Source: Chroococcidiopsidaceae cyanobacterium CP_BM_ER_R8_30
Lineage (GTDB): Bacteria; Cyanobacteriota; Cyanobacteriia; Cyanobacteriales; Chroococcidiopsidaceae
Assembly (NCBI GenBank): GCA_019244235.1
Contig: JAFASY010000121.1
Location: 1-32,876, forward strand
Direction of reading: 5' to 3'
DNA length: 32,876 bases
The stretch's first letter is position 1; each line of letters begins with the position of its first letter. This document shows positions 1 to 6,726 of the stretch, piece after piece. The notes below the pieces were generated by a model. The model saw nothing but the letters and a program-made list of their open reading frames with translations, was not told the DNA's origin and made no database searches. The position numbers and the translations under genes were made by a program.

Positions 1-103
1 CTTTCTGACTTATATCTCCTTCGTCATTGTCTGAACAGTCGAAAAGTGATAGTTGCTTTGGGAAGGTCTTAGACTTCTTAGGTTTTACAGGCTTCTTGCT
101 CAT
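1..103 (-). CDS. Partial hypothetical protein, N-terminus only (cut by the left window edge)
   Basis: An ATG on the minus strand at 103 opens a frame that stays free of stops to the window edge (34 codons). The visible N-terminus is very basic (Lys-rich, starting MSKKPVKPKK), followed by a KQLSLFD segment and an acidic stretch. It lies 63 bases downstream of the small gene at 167-394 in the same direction, so the two could be co-transcribed. No strong ribosome binding site precedes the ATG. A KQLSLFD-like start is familiar from some integrase-type proteins, but too little is visible to assign a function. Confidence 0.4.
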   Translation of the reverse strand, partial: MSKKPVKPKKSKTFPKQLSLFDCSDNDEGDISQK

Positions 104-166
104 GTAGTGTTTTGAAGGCTCGTGCAGTTATGAGAACCTACTAAAAAAAACGAAAGCATGATTTAA

Positions 167-394
167 TTAATCTAATCCTTTTTGCCAAAATGAGTCGCAC
201 AGTGGCTCACCGTCTTGAGAGTACGGATCTACGCGGCATTCTAGTTCAGCAATCAAGCCAGCTTGACTTTTAATAACCGTTTCTAAATAAAGAATGTTAG
301 CTTCCAGTTCCCTAATTCGCCTATACGTCACGTTATTGTGCTGCAGTTCTGCCTCAGTGCCGAGAAAGTACTGAGCTATATTCTGTTTGGGCAT
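167..394 (-). CDS. Small hypothetical protein (75 aa) with a central coiled-coil-like segment
   Basis: I do not recognise this protein. The start is well supported: AGGAG lies seven bases before the ATG at 394. Residues about 25-52 form a heptad-like run (RRIRELEANILYLE followed by VIKSQAGLIAELE), consistent with a short coiled coil or a dimerising helix. The C-terminus is acidic and contains two of the protein's cysteines' neighbourhoods (ECR and LCD). There is no signal peptide or membrane segment. A small helical DNA-binding or partner protein is possible but not shown. The next gene downstream on the same strand is the partial basic protein at the window edge. Confidence 0.55.
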   Translation of the reverse strand: MPKQNIAQYFLGTEAELQHNNVTYRRIRELEANILYLETVIKSQAGLIAELECRVDPYSQDGEPLCDSFWQKGLD

Positions 395-546
395 TGAGCA
401 TCTCCTCTGATGTAGCAGTTTTTGTGCTTAGTTTGCAGGAATTGCCTGACATGAATCAATTTGCCAGCTCACTAGCAGCCCAGGTAATTGAGTGAGCTAC
501 CAGCTTAATAAAAGCATTATTATAATTTTATAATCCTTTAAAAGGG

Positions 547-576
547 ATCTTATTTACATTTCGCTCTATTTGTCAA
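547..576 (-). promoter_or_regulatory. Putative sigma70-type promoter for the 75-aa gene
   Basis: On the minus strand a TTGACA box (576-571) is followed after 18 bases by TAAGAT (552-547). It reads toward the small gene starting at 394, leaving a leader of about 150 bases. It lies in the 478-base gap 395-872, whose only other recognisable item is the tRNA-Ser-like fragment at 723-747. The call rests on box similarity alone. Confidence 0.3.
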
Positions 577-722
577 TAGGTATGATAAAAGTTAGAAATT
601 TTTGCTAACCTAGGCAGCTCAAACTGGGTAATAGTACTCAAGCTGTGTCAAGATATCAAAGAAGCAATATGTTTCTGACCGTTCTGATTCTCGTCCTGAA
701 ATCGGATAAAGGGAAAACTTCC

Positions 723-747
723 AGGAGTTTGAATCTCTCCCTCTCCG
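723..747 (+). other. tRNA-Ser 3'-end-like fragment (possible attachment-site scar)
   Basis: The segment has a T-loop-like TTTGAATC followed by CTCTC and then CCTCTCCG. The last eight bases equal the acceptor 3' strand plus discriminator base typical of bacterial tRNA-Ser(GGA). The canonical T-loop would read TTCGAATC, so one loop base is altered. I could not find the matching 5' half, D-arm or anticodon arm upstream, so it is not a functional tRNA gene. Such 3'-end fragments are what integration at a tRNA gene leaves behind, but chance similarity over 25 bases cannot be excluded. Confidence 0.25.
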
Positions 748-872
748 TTCAAGAAACACTGGCTAATCCAGAAGTCCAAACTCTCTAACCCATGCAATTG
801 CTCAGTTCGGATGAGAGGCTAAGGGTATCATCGTACATTTATAGTACAGGGACATTTTCACCAGCTAGACCA

Positions 873-1502
873 ATGGTTCAAACAATCCAAGCCCAAAACA
901 TCAGCCTGTACGACTTAAAAACTAAATTCAACCTTCATCTGGCTGAAGATGACCTATTCTTTTCGGAGTGGATGGATGATTTGCCTCTACTAACAGATGC
1001 AGAGAAGCAATCTTTGGATAGGGTTAAGAGCAACTATCTTAACTTAACCCAGCGCCGCTCTATGATAGAAAGCCTTGTTCAGATGGTAGTACTATCTCCA
1101 TTGCTCGATCTAGCAGGCTTTTATCAGCCACCCTTTGAAATTGAAGCTGAAACGCCTGTACAGATTTCTGCTGAGAATGAGGCAGGAGAAATTGTACAGG
1201 GTCGCATAGATTTCCTTGTCTTGCGACATCAACTTTGGATATTGGTCGTTGAATCCAAACGTAACAGCTTCTCTGTTGAGCCAGCCATACCGCAGGCACT
1301 AGCTTATATGCTGGCTAACCCTCATCCTGAAAAACCTACATTTGGATTAGTTACGAATGGCTTTAATTTTATATTCATCAAACTAGTCAAGCAAGGAACG
1401 CCACAGTACGCCTTATCCAACCAGTTCTCGCTCATCAATCGCGGTAACGATTTGCACAATGTCCTGCGCATACTAAAGCGACTTGTCCAATTGTTGGGCT
1501 GA
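873..1502 (+). CDS. PD-(D/E)xK nuclease-fold protein, related to type I restriction subunit R N-terminal domain
   Basis: This is a 209-residue protein. The core looks like the HSDR_N / type I restriction nuclease fold: an Asp in GRIDFLVL (about D113), then a strand ending in VESKR (E127-S-K129), which together form the D...ExK catalytic signature. A later TNG-containing strand resembles the end of the fold. No helicase or other restriction domain is attached, and no methylase is nearby, so it is probably not part of a classical restriction system. Such stand-alone proteins are common in cyanobacteria. The frame is open from an ATG at 792, but I chose 873 because the extra 27 residues look non-conserved and the family usually begins just before the SLYDLKTKF helix. 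The exact substrate is unknown. Confidence 0.65.
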   Translation: MVQTIQAQNISLYDLKTKFNLHLAEDDLFFSEWMDDLPLLTDAEKQSLDRVKSNYLNLTQRRSMIESLVQMVVLSPLLDLAGFYQPPFEIEAETPVQISAENEAGEIVQGRIDFLVLRHQLWILVVESKRNSFSVEPAIPQALAYMLANPHPEKPTFGLVTNGFNFIFIKLVKQGTPQYALSNQFSLINRGNDLHNVLRILKRLVQLLG

Positions 1503-1676
1503 AGGCTGCTCATCTTCATCAGCTTGGATTGTGAACCCTAACTCTACCGACTGCTAGCTTCAAACAATTGCTACTTAAGTTCGCTAAGAACAAGCAATTG
1601 CTATACTAAACTAGCGCTGAAACGCTTCAATCATTTTAGGCAGGATTAACGTTCACGCTCCTGATAGCAGTTTTCT

Positions 1677-2231
1677 ATGACAATAAAGCTGAAAGAGCAA
1701 CCAACCCACGAGCATTGCATAACCTTACAAGGTGTGAGCTGGGACCAATTTGAAACCATAGAATCAGCCTTGGAGGGAATTGCTGGGGTGCGGCTAACTT
1801 ACTTAGATAGCATCCTCGACATTATGGCTCCGCTTTCACCTGAGCATGAAGATGCTGAAAGTACGATTAGTTTGCTATTAGAAACCTACTTCCGCAAGCG
1901 CGGAATTCGGTTTTACGTTCGAGGCGGTCCTACTTTAGGCAATCGAGCGGTAGGAGCTAGAGGAGAACCCGCTGAGTCCTACAACCTAGAAGTTAAGAAA
2001 GATGTTCCTGCTATTGCGATTGAAGTGGTGGTTACCAACCGCGGGGTGGACAAGTTGGAGAAGTACAAGCGTTGGCGTGTTCCTGAAGTATGGTTCTGGG
2101 AACAAGGACAGCTTTCGCTCTATCACTTAAAAGAACAGGAGTATGAGAAAATCACTCGCAGTGAGTTTTTCCCAGAACTAGACTTGGCGTTATTAGTTGT
2201 GCCAGTATGGGAGATCAATATGACGCGGTGA
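1677..2231 (+). CDS. Uma2 family (DUF820) putative endonuclease
   Basis: This is a 184-residue protein of the Uma2/DUF820 family, which is greatly expanded in cyanobacteria and has a restriction-endonuclease-like fold. Visible family features are the SPEHEDAES helix start, the strand RFYVRGGPTLG, the PAIAIEVVV strand with its Glu, and the K-x-x-K-Y-K-R-W motif before VPEVWFWE. In family terms the Glu of IEV and the Lys of the following helix belong to the nuclease-like active site. The usual Asp in the central PD(L/I) position is replaced here by the VPAIAIE sequence, so activity is uncertain. The biological role of Uma2 proteins is not established. The gene stands alone, 174 bases after the PD-(D/E)xK gene. 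Confidence 0.8.
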   Translation: MTIKLKEQPTHEHCITLQGVSWDQFETIESALEGIAGVRLTYLDSILDIMAPLSPEHEDAESTISLLLETYFRKRGIRFYVRGGPTLGNRAVGARGEPAESYNLEVKKDVPAIAIEVVVTNRGVDKLEKYKRWRVPEVWFWEQGQLSLYHLKEQEYEKITRSEFFPELDLALLVVPVWEINMTR

Positions 2232-2513
2232 ATAAATTCGCTCAAGCTATTGGGAGCTAACTGCACCGAAGTTTTTGGTGCTGGAAGCCTAGATAGAGCG
2301 CGATCGCATACAATCGCGGCTAATCTCCAAAAATTGTTGAGCAATTATTACGGCAAATAAACCGTGATGAACTTTAGTAACTTCAGAGATTCTTGCTAGT
2401 AAGCCGATGCTAATTTAAAGCGAGGCGCAAACAAGCTACAGCTTCCTTGTCAGCTAGGTTGCAAGTTTAGTTAAGCTCTCTAAGTTAAATTTGTCTAGCT
2501 CTATTGAATCATT

Positions 2514-2567
2514 ACCCGCCCGCCAGAAGCTGCTAGTTCTTCACCCTTGTAGCAAGCTATGGCGGGT
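2514..2567. repeat. Hairpin element with 7-bp outer stem
   Basis: ACCCGCC (2514-2520) pairs perfectly with GGCGGGT (2561-2567). Inside it, AGC-TGCTA pairs with TAGCA-GCT around one bulged base. The whole is flanked by direct repeats TATTGAAT at 2502-2509 and 2580-2587. It could be a small palindromic mobile element with a target duplication, or a structured transcript end. There is no nearby upstream gene that would clearly need a terminator. Confidence 0.4.
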
Positions 2568-2913
2568 TTAGTGTTGCTTTATTGAATAGTGCAAGGGACC
2601 TGGACATATAAAGAAACATACGGTCAACCATACCCTAGTTTTGCCTCCTACTTAAGAGTCAGCAATAGGGTAGTAGACATGTTTGAGTGAAGATAACACT
2701 GAGGGAAATGACTACCTAGACTTATTGCTTGCCATAGCTAAAGCCTGTGTTGAAAGCCATTGAACCGGAAATGAAGAGCAGGAGATTGGTTCATGCCCTA
2801 AGGGAGCTACTCTTGCAACACAGTATATTAATGAACTCCATTTTCAAAGAGAGGGTCTCTCCTGAGCTGTCAACAATCATAGTGAGATTGCCAACGCTGA
2901 AAGGAAATTTGTC

Positions 2914-2934
2914 CTCTAGCTACGAGAGCTAGAG
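2914..2934. repeat. Short perfect hairpin
   Basis: CTCTAGCT (2914-2921) and AGCTAGAG (2927-2934) form an 8-bp perfect stem with a 5-base loop. No T-run follows on either strand, so it is not a classical intrinsic terminator. It sits at the end of the decayed coding-like stretch. Confidence 0.4.
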
Positions 2935-3137
2935 CGCGAGACTTAAACACCTCAGTTATGATGAAGGACTTTAATAGGAAGGTATTTCCTACCCATGAGT
3001 AACATCATCCACACTACCAAAAAAAATATTACCCAGTAAATAGATATCACTTCTCTTCCCTCTATTGATTTCAAGCAACCTAACGCTAAGATATAAAATA
3101 GTTAACCACTTGCTTCATTCATTCTAGAGCTAAAGCG

Positions 3138-3551
3138 ATGTCCAAACAGAAAAAAATTGAGCCGCTAACAGGTGAAGAACTCATCCACAAGGTAAAAGAC
3201 TTGGGAAATCTCAGCAAGGAAGAAAAAGCTAAGATGTGTGGCTACTACACCGTTACCAAAAACGGTATCGAGCGTGTCAACATGATGCAATTTCTGAATG
3301 CCTTGATTGAAGCTGAAGGAATTGACCTAGACAGCAAACAAAATGCCAACGGACGTGGGGGACGTAGTGCCAGCTATCGGATTACAGTGCAGTCCAATGG
3401 CAACTTACTGATAGGTTCGGCTTATACAAAACAATTAGGTCTCCACCCAGGGGATGAGTTTGAAATTACCTTGGGTCGGAAACACATTCATCTAAAGCAA
3501 CTGGATCAAAAAGGAGATGTTGATGCTGATGCAGTAGAAGCAGCATCCTGA
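3138..3551 (+). CDS. Cyanobacterial AbrB-like transcriptional regulator (cyAbrB)
   Basis: This is a 137-residue protein. The N-terminal half (residues about 1-60) carries the cyanobacterial-specific region, including GELIHKV-like and CGYY segments. The C-terminal half (about 75-125) is the SpoVT/AbrB-type DNA-binding domain placed at the C-terminus, as is characteristic for cyAbrB proteins (YRITVQSNGNLLIGSAYTKQ, then GDEFEITLGRKHIHL). cyAbrB proteins are abundant nucleoid-associated regulators that affect carbon and nitrogen metabolism genes and hydrogenase genes. Cyanobacteria usually have two paralogues; I cannot tell which this is. A TATAAAAT box at 3092-3099 is a plausible -10 element. 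The tail is acidic (DVDADAVEAA). Confidence 0.9.
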   Translation: MSKQKKIEPLTGEELIHKVKDLGNLSKEEKAKMCGYYTVTKNGIERVNMMQFLNALIEAEGIDLDSKQNANGRGGRSASYRITVQSNGNLLIGSAYTKQLGLHPGDEFEITLGRKHIHLKQLDQKGDVDADAVEAAS

Positions 3552-3623
3552 GCAACAAGCAGTCAGGCACAACAAAATGATGCTAGCCCCATTCATTCAC
3601 ATGCAACTGGGGTTGACCAAAAT

Positions 3624-3663
3624 TAGGAGCAGCTTACCGAAAAACCATGTCTGGCTGCTCCTA
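3624..3663. terminator. Stem-loop downstream of cyAbrB
   Basis: TAGGAGCAGC (3624-3633) and GCTGCTCCTA (3654-3663) form a perfect 10-bp stem with a 20-base loop, about 70 bases after the AbrB stop. No U-run follows, so it may be a processing or stability hairpin rather than an intrinsic terminator. The rest of the 379-base gap 3552-3930 shows only the presumed promoter region of the next gene. Confidence 0.4.
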
Positions 3664-3930
3664 GCAGATTCTATGTTGTCTCAGTAAGCTGAAGCAGCTC
3701 AGCTAGGATTAACTTTAATGACTTGGTTCTTTTTCTGATCCGACCTTATGTAAATTCTTGACTCATTCACTATGTTTACGTAGAAAGAGAAATAGTGTAA
3801 CTACTGAGCTAGTTGTCTATCCTTTGGTAGGACAATCCGTCGCCTCTAGTTCGGTCGTACTCACTTGAGAGTAGGGCTAAGCTTGCTAGATTATCTATAT
3901 AGAGCATTTTTTACAAGATAAAGATTGTAG

Positions 3931-4281
3931 GTGAATACTGTGAGTAATCTGTCAAATCGAGCTTCAGAGTTTTTTGGCAGCGAATCCGAAGGTGGAAACT
4001 TGCTATGGCAATATGTCCAATCCATGAGTCCAGATCTAGTGACTCAACTATCTCAACCGTCTTCTAACGAAGTGTTTCAAATTATGGAACGTACCGTGGT
4101 TGGAATGTTGGGACACCTGCCATCAGGCCAGTTTGGTGTATCTATTACTACAAATCGCGAACATTTGGGTCGGTTGTTGGCTTCTGCTATGGTTAATGGC
4201 TACTTCCTACGCAACGTTGAGCAGAGAATGGCGTTTGAGAAATCTTTGCAAACGGCAGAACCTGATTCAAGTGCTAGCTAA
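3931..4281 (+). CDS. DUF760 domain protein
   Basis: This is a 116-residue soluble protein of the DUF760 family, conserved in cyanobacteria and plastids. Family features include LLWQYVQSMSP near residue 25, the helix VFQIMERTVVGMLGHLP, and the REHLGRLLASAMVNGYFLRNVEQRM region, where the last helix is highly conserved. No enzymatic function is established for the family. The frame begins with GTG at 3931; a second GTG at 3940 is an equally possible start, and no strong ribosome site decides between them. The 99-residue gene at 4341 follows 59 bases later. Confidence 0.85.
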   Translation: MNTVSNLSNRASEFFGSESEGGNLLWQYVQSMSPDLVTQLSQPSSNEVFQIMERTVVGMLGHLPSGQFGVSITTNREHLGRLLASAMVNGYFLRNVEQRMAFEKSLQTAEPDSSAS

Positions 4282-4340
4282 TTCTTCTTCTGAAGGTTGA
4301 CTCACCAAATGACTGTAGATCAACACTGGGAGGAGAAATG

Positions 4341-4637
4341 ATGAAGATCGATGAAGTCACACAGTTGATAGAAAAACAGGAAAAATGTCCTGAGTCTTGG
4401 TCTAAAGCACTACAGGCATTATGGTACGACAAAAAAGGGAATTGGGATAAAGCTCATAGGATTGTTCAAAGTGCCAATGATGCTGATAGCGGCTGGGTTC
4501 ATGCCTACCTGCATCGAAAAGAGGGTGATAATGAGAATGCTCGTTATTGGTATAACCGCAGTGGACATCCAGAATTCACAGCAGAGCTAAACCAAGAATG
4601 GGAGCAGATTGCTTTGACGTTACTTAAAAGAATTTAG
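4341..4637 (+). CDS. Small conserved hypothetical protein (98-99 aa)
   Basis: This is a small acidic-basic mixed soluble protein. It has the conserved core ALWYDKKGNWDKAHRIVQS...WVHAYLHRKEGDNENARYWY, which I recognise as a widely distributed uncharacterised family with a helical-hairpin, TPR-like look. No catalytic motif is visible. Two adjacent ATG codons occur at 4338 and 4341; the AGGAG at 4331-4335 gives a better spacing (5 bases) to the second, so I use 4341. It follows the DUF760 gene closely on the same strand and may share its transcript. Confidence 0.75.
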   Translation: MKIDEVTQLIEKQEKCPESWSKALQALWYDKKGNWDKAHRIVQSANDADSGWVHAYLHRKEGDNENARYWYNRSGHPEFTAELNQEWEQIALTLLKRI

Positions 4638-4747
4638 AGTTAGTTCATTGCGATCGGAGCAAGCGCTATACAATAGCTCCCCATTGCCAAGATAAAACTC
4701 TTATGCCCTTTTATCCCTAGCTTCTGATGGATCGAGAGTAGAAAAAT

Positions 4748-5116
4748 ATGGAAGCTGATGAGCTGATAAGGCGTTATGCCGCTGGGGAGAGAAACTTTAC
4801 AGGAGCAGACTTAACTAGAGCCAAGCTAATTGGAGCTAATCTAGCAGGAATTAATCTTTGGGGAGCTAATTTGACTCATGCTAACCTAGCCAAAGCTAAG
4901 CTCTGGGGAGCTAATTTGACTCATGCTAACCTCGTAGGAGCGAACTTAACCAGAGCTAACCTCTGCGGAGCGAAACTGAACGACGCTAATCTACGGCAAG
5001 CTAGACTCAATAGAACTAAACTGTATGGAGCAAATTTTAGCGGAGCTTACTACGATCGCAGCACCCGATTTTCTATTGGTTTTGACCCAATCAGTCAAAA
5101 CATGCGAAAAGTCTAA
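4748..5116 (+). CDS. Pentapeptide-repeat protein
   Basis: This 122-residue protein has about 17 consecutive A(N/D/K)LxxA-type pentapeptides from residue 17 to about 104 (for example GANLAGINLWGANLTHANLA). They should fold into a right-handed quadrilateral beta-helix. The first 15 residues (MEADELIRRYAAGER) form the short capping helix commonly seen in cyanobacterial members. There is no signal peptide and no fused enzyme domain. Functions of such proteins are mostly unknown. The coding sequence contains an exact 45-bp-offset duplication (see the repeat at 4859-4932). It converges on the GGCT-like gene, with a single base between the two stops. Confidence 0.9.
   Translation: MEADELIRRYAAGERNFTGADLTRAKLIGANLAGINLWGANLTHANLAKAKLWGANLTHANLVGANLTRANLCGAKLNDANLRQARLNRTKLYGANFSGAYYDRSTRFSIGFDPISQNMRKV
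4859..4932 (+). repeat. In-frame 45-bp-offset DNA repeat inside the pentapeptide gene
   Basis: The 29 bases at 4859-4887 recur identically at 4904-4932. An offset of 45 bp equals three pentapeptides, so the repeat adds most of one beta-helix turn while keeping the frame. Identity at DNA level, including third codon positions, indicates a recent tandem duplication or gene-conversion event rather than ancient repeat growth. Confidence 0.8.
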
Positions 5117-5117
5117 G

Positions 5118-5618
5118 CTAAGCTGCTTGTAAAGACTGGTCTTTTTGATGGTGCTGTTGCAGGTGGTACATGTGGTTAAATAATTTCCAGCAATATTGCT
5201 CTGGCAATCCGCAAGTCACAGCTCCTCTAAAGACAACGTCAAAGTACCAGTCGCTAGGTGCAAGTTCTTCTGCCAGTTTATCCACAACTACATAGGTACG
5301 AACGTCCTGATACAGTTGACCTTGGCTGTAAATATCTACCAGTTCGTGCCGATAACCACCGCGAGGAACATCTTCGCGTTCATCAAGGGCAGCACTCAGT
5401 CTCCAGGGTAGCCGATAGAGAACCCCTTCCACGCTTGCATTTGGATCTTTGATGACATCAAGTACCCCACACTGGCGCAGAGAGGAATAGCAATAAAAAC
5501 CCAGTCGATAGCCTTTGAGCGTAGCAGGACCGATAACATAGATGTGCGTCTTCTCACCGAGCGATCGCTTCAAATCCACAGGACACATGCAAGATCCATA
5601 AGCAAAGTAGTAGAACAT
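5118..5618 (-). CDS. Gamma-glutamylcyclotransferase-like (GGCT/AIG2) protein
   Basis: This is a 166-residue GGCT-fold protein. The N-terminal MFYYFAYGSCM matches the YGSN-type substrate-binding loop, though the usual Asn is Cys here. LPWRLSAALDEREDV contains the conserved region with the catalytic Glu position (LDxxE/DE) of the family. YRHELVDI and the V-x-x-Y-V strand follow. GGCT proteins release 5-oxoproline from gamma-glutamyl compounds, but many bacterial members have unknown substrates. The frame extends upstream to 5693; I chose 5618 because family members begin right at the FYFAYGS strand and the 25 upstream residues are low-complexity. Its stop lies next to the stop of the convergent pentapeptide gene. 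Confidence 0.75.
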   Translation of the reverse strand: MFYYFAYGSCMCPVDLKRSLGEKTHIYVIGPATLKGYRLGFYCYSSLRQCGVLDVIKDPNASVEGVLYRLPWRLSAALDEREDVPRGGYRHELVDIYSQGQLYQDVRTYVVVDKLAEELAPSDWYFDVVFRGAVTCGLPEQYCWKLFNHMYHLQQHHQKDQSLQAA

Positions 5619-5845
5619 TGTCTCTTGCTGTTTTCGCTCTTTGGGATGAGAGGAAACCCACGAGTGTTGCAACTGTCTTGGCTGAACGCTCATATACTAC
5701 TAGATATACTTACTATTCACCAGATTCTAGCAGAGCTGTTGATATAAATACAGACGTAATTCAATAGAGAAATCGCAGATTAAGAAAAGGAAGAGCAGTA
5801 GTTCTTCATCAGTTAGTCATTTCTCTAACAAGCAAAATCGTTCAT

Positions 5846-6316
5846 CTACGTTGTTTCTAGCTTGTACCTGCATTTTTGGCGCACGCCGTGTTGATACATC
5901 TCCTCATCAGGTGGAACATCAATGATTTCTACTAATTCAGCCCCAACAAGCTCACAGGTGCGTCGCGAGGCGAAGTTATCGGGGTCACAGGTGATCCATA
6001 AGGGATTAAGCTGATGTTTGGCTGCTAGCGGCAGCAATAATCTGACGCTTCTAGCCGCATAGCGATGACCCCGAAATTCAGGTTTCACGCCATAGCCAAT
6101 ATGACCTCGATACAACACTAATCTATCCGTATTACCGATTCTTAGATTGATGCTGCCCACAATCATTCGGCTTTGCTGGTGTACCATGCTGAAATGGTAA
6201 GCGGGTACCCATTCTCTCCGCTGGTCAGCAGCAAGATATTGGTTGAGGACTAGCTGCAGCTCGTTTTCCTGCAATTGATCGGGCTTGATAAATGGGACTC
6301 GATCTGGATAATTCAT
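5846..6316 (-). CDS. GNAT family N-acetyltransferase
   Basis: This 156-residue protein has the arrangement of RimJ/RimL-type GNAT enzymes. There is a central strand with ARMIVGSINLRI-like sequence, then GHIGYGVKPEFRGHRYAARSV, in which the R/GxxGxG/A acetyl-CoA loop appears as RGHRYA. Next come LLPLAAKHQLNPLWITCDPDN and ASRRTCELVGAELVE, the conserved DNxAS..xxE helix of the family. It probably acetylates a small molecule or a protein N-terminus; the acceptor is unknown. AGGAG six bases before the ATG supports the start. The gene lies downstream of the secreted protein at 6349-6726, with 33 bases between them. Confidence 0.85.
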   Translation of the reverse strand: MNYPDRVPFIKPDQLQENELQLVLNQYLAADQRREWVPAYHFSMVHQQSRMIVGSINLRIGNTDRLVLYRGHIGYGVKPEFRGHRYAARSVRLLLPLAAKHQLNPLWITCDPDNFASRRTCELVGAELVEIIDVPPDEEMYQHGVRQKCRYKLETT

Positions 6317-6348
6317 TGTGCACTCCTCAAGGGTTTCTCAGAGCTGGC

Positions 6349-6726
6349 TCAACGTTCCGCTTCCAAACGCAATACCCTCCCTACTTGGTCAGTGCGGTAA
6401 ACCCAAATGTGACGACCACCAGACAAAGTAATGCGCCAACCATGAACTAAAGCTTGGGTACAGAATTCATTGGGTTGAGGAAGTCCTAGACAGCCGTCGG
6501 ACCAAATTTTAGGAGTATAATCTGTAATCTTCAACTTCATAACCGGAATTTTGGCTTTGTGAGACAAATCCTTTAGCACAGCATTAGCCAGTTGAGGAGA
6601 TAGGCGATCGCTTTGGGATTGGTGAGATTCAGCGGCTGTGACTGTAGGTGTCAGTATCAAAGCACTACCTAAAAACAAGATGGCAATTAAAACTAGGGTC
6701 GAGAAAATTCGCTGGAGCATACCCAT
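6349..6726 (-). CDS. Conserved secreted/periplasmic hypothetical protein
   Basis: This 125-residue protein has a clear signal peptide (about residues 1-32, ending TVTAAES). The mature part is a cyanobacterial family I recognise by WSDGCLGLPQPNEFCTQALVHGWRITL, with two conserved cysteines that likely form a disulfide, followed by IWVYRTDQVGRVLRLE. Function is unknown. The frame runs to 6837, but the extra 37 residues are encoded by repeat-like DNA and by the divergent gene, so I start at the Met codon at 6726 (a second Met at 6720 is possible). Its 5' end overlaps the annotated 5' end of the divergent glycosidase gene. Confidence 0.75.
   Translation of the reverse strand: MGMLQRIFSTLVLIAILFLGSALILTPTVTAAESHQSQSDRLSPQLANAVLKDLSHKAKIPVMKLKITDYTPKIWSDGCLGLPQPNEFCTQALVHGWRITLSGGRHIWVYRTDQVGRVLRLEAER

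Larger units (their letters stand above)
2232..3137. other. About 900 bases without a convincing gene
   Basis: Between the Uma2 and AbrB genes I see no supported coding sequence. There is a HIP1 octamer at 2300-2307 and two hairpins (listed separately). At 2669-2950 the three forward frames contain protein-like fragments interrupted by stops (for example DYLDLLLAIAKACVES and later ATLATQYINELHFQ), which suggests a decayed gene that I cannot name. A 61-codon open frame at 2747-2932 overlaps this in another frame and has no supporting ribosome site. Confidence 0.4.

Noticed and set aside
2747-2932. A 61-codon open frame starting with GTG/TTG-type codon
   Set aside because: No ribosome site, no recognisable motif, and a competing frame shows more protein-like but interrupted sequence. 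Treated as decayed DNA.
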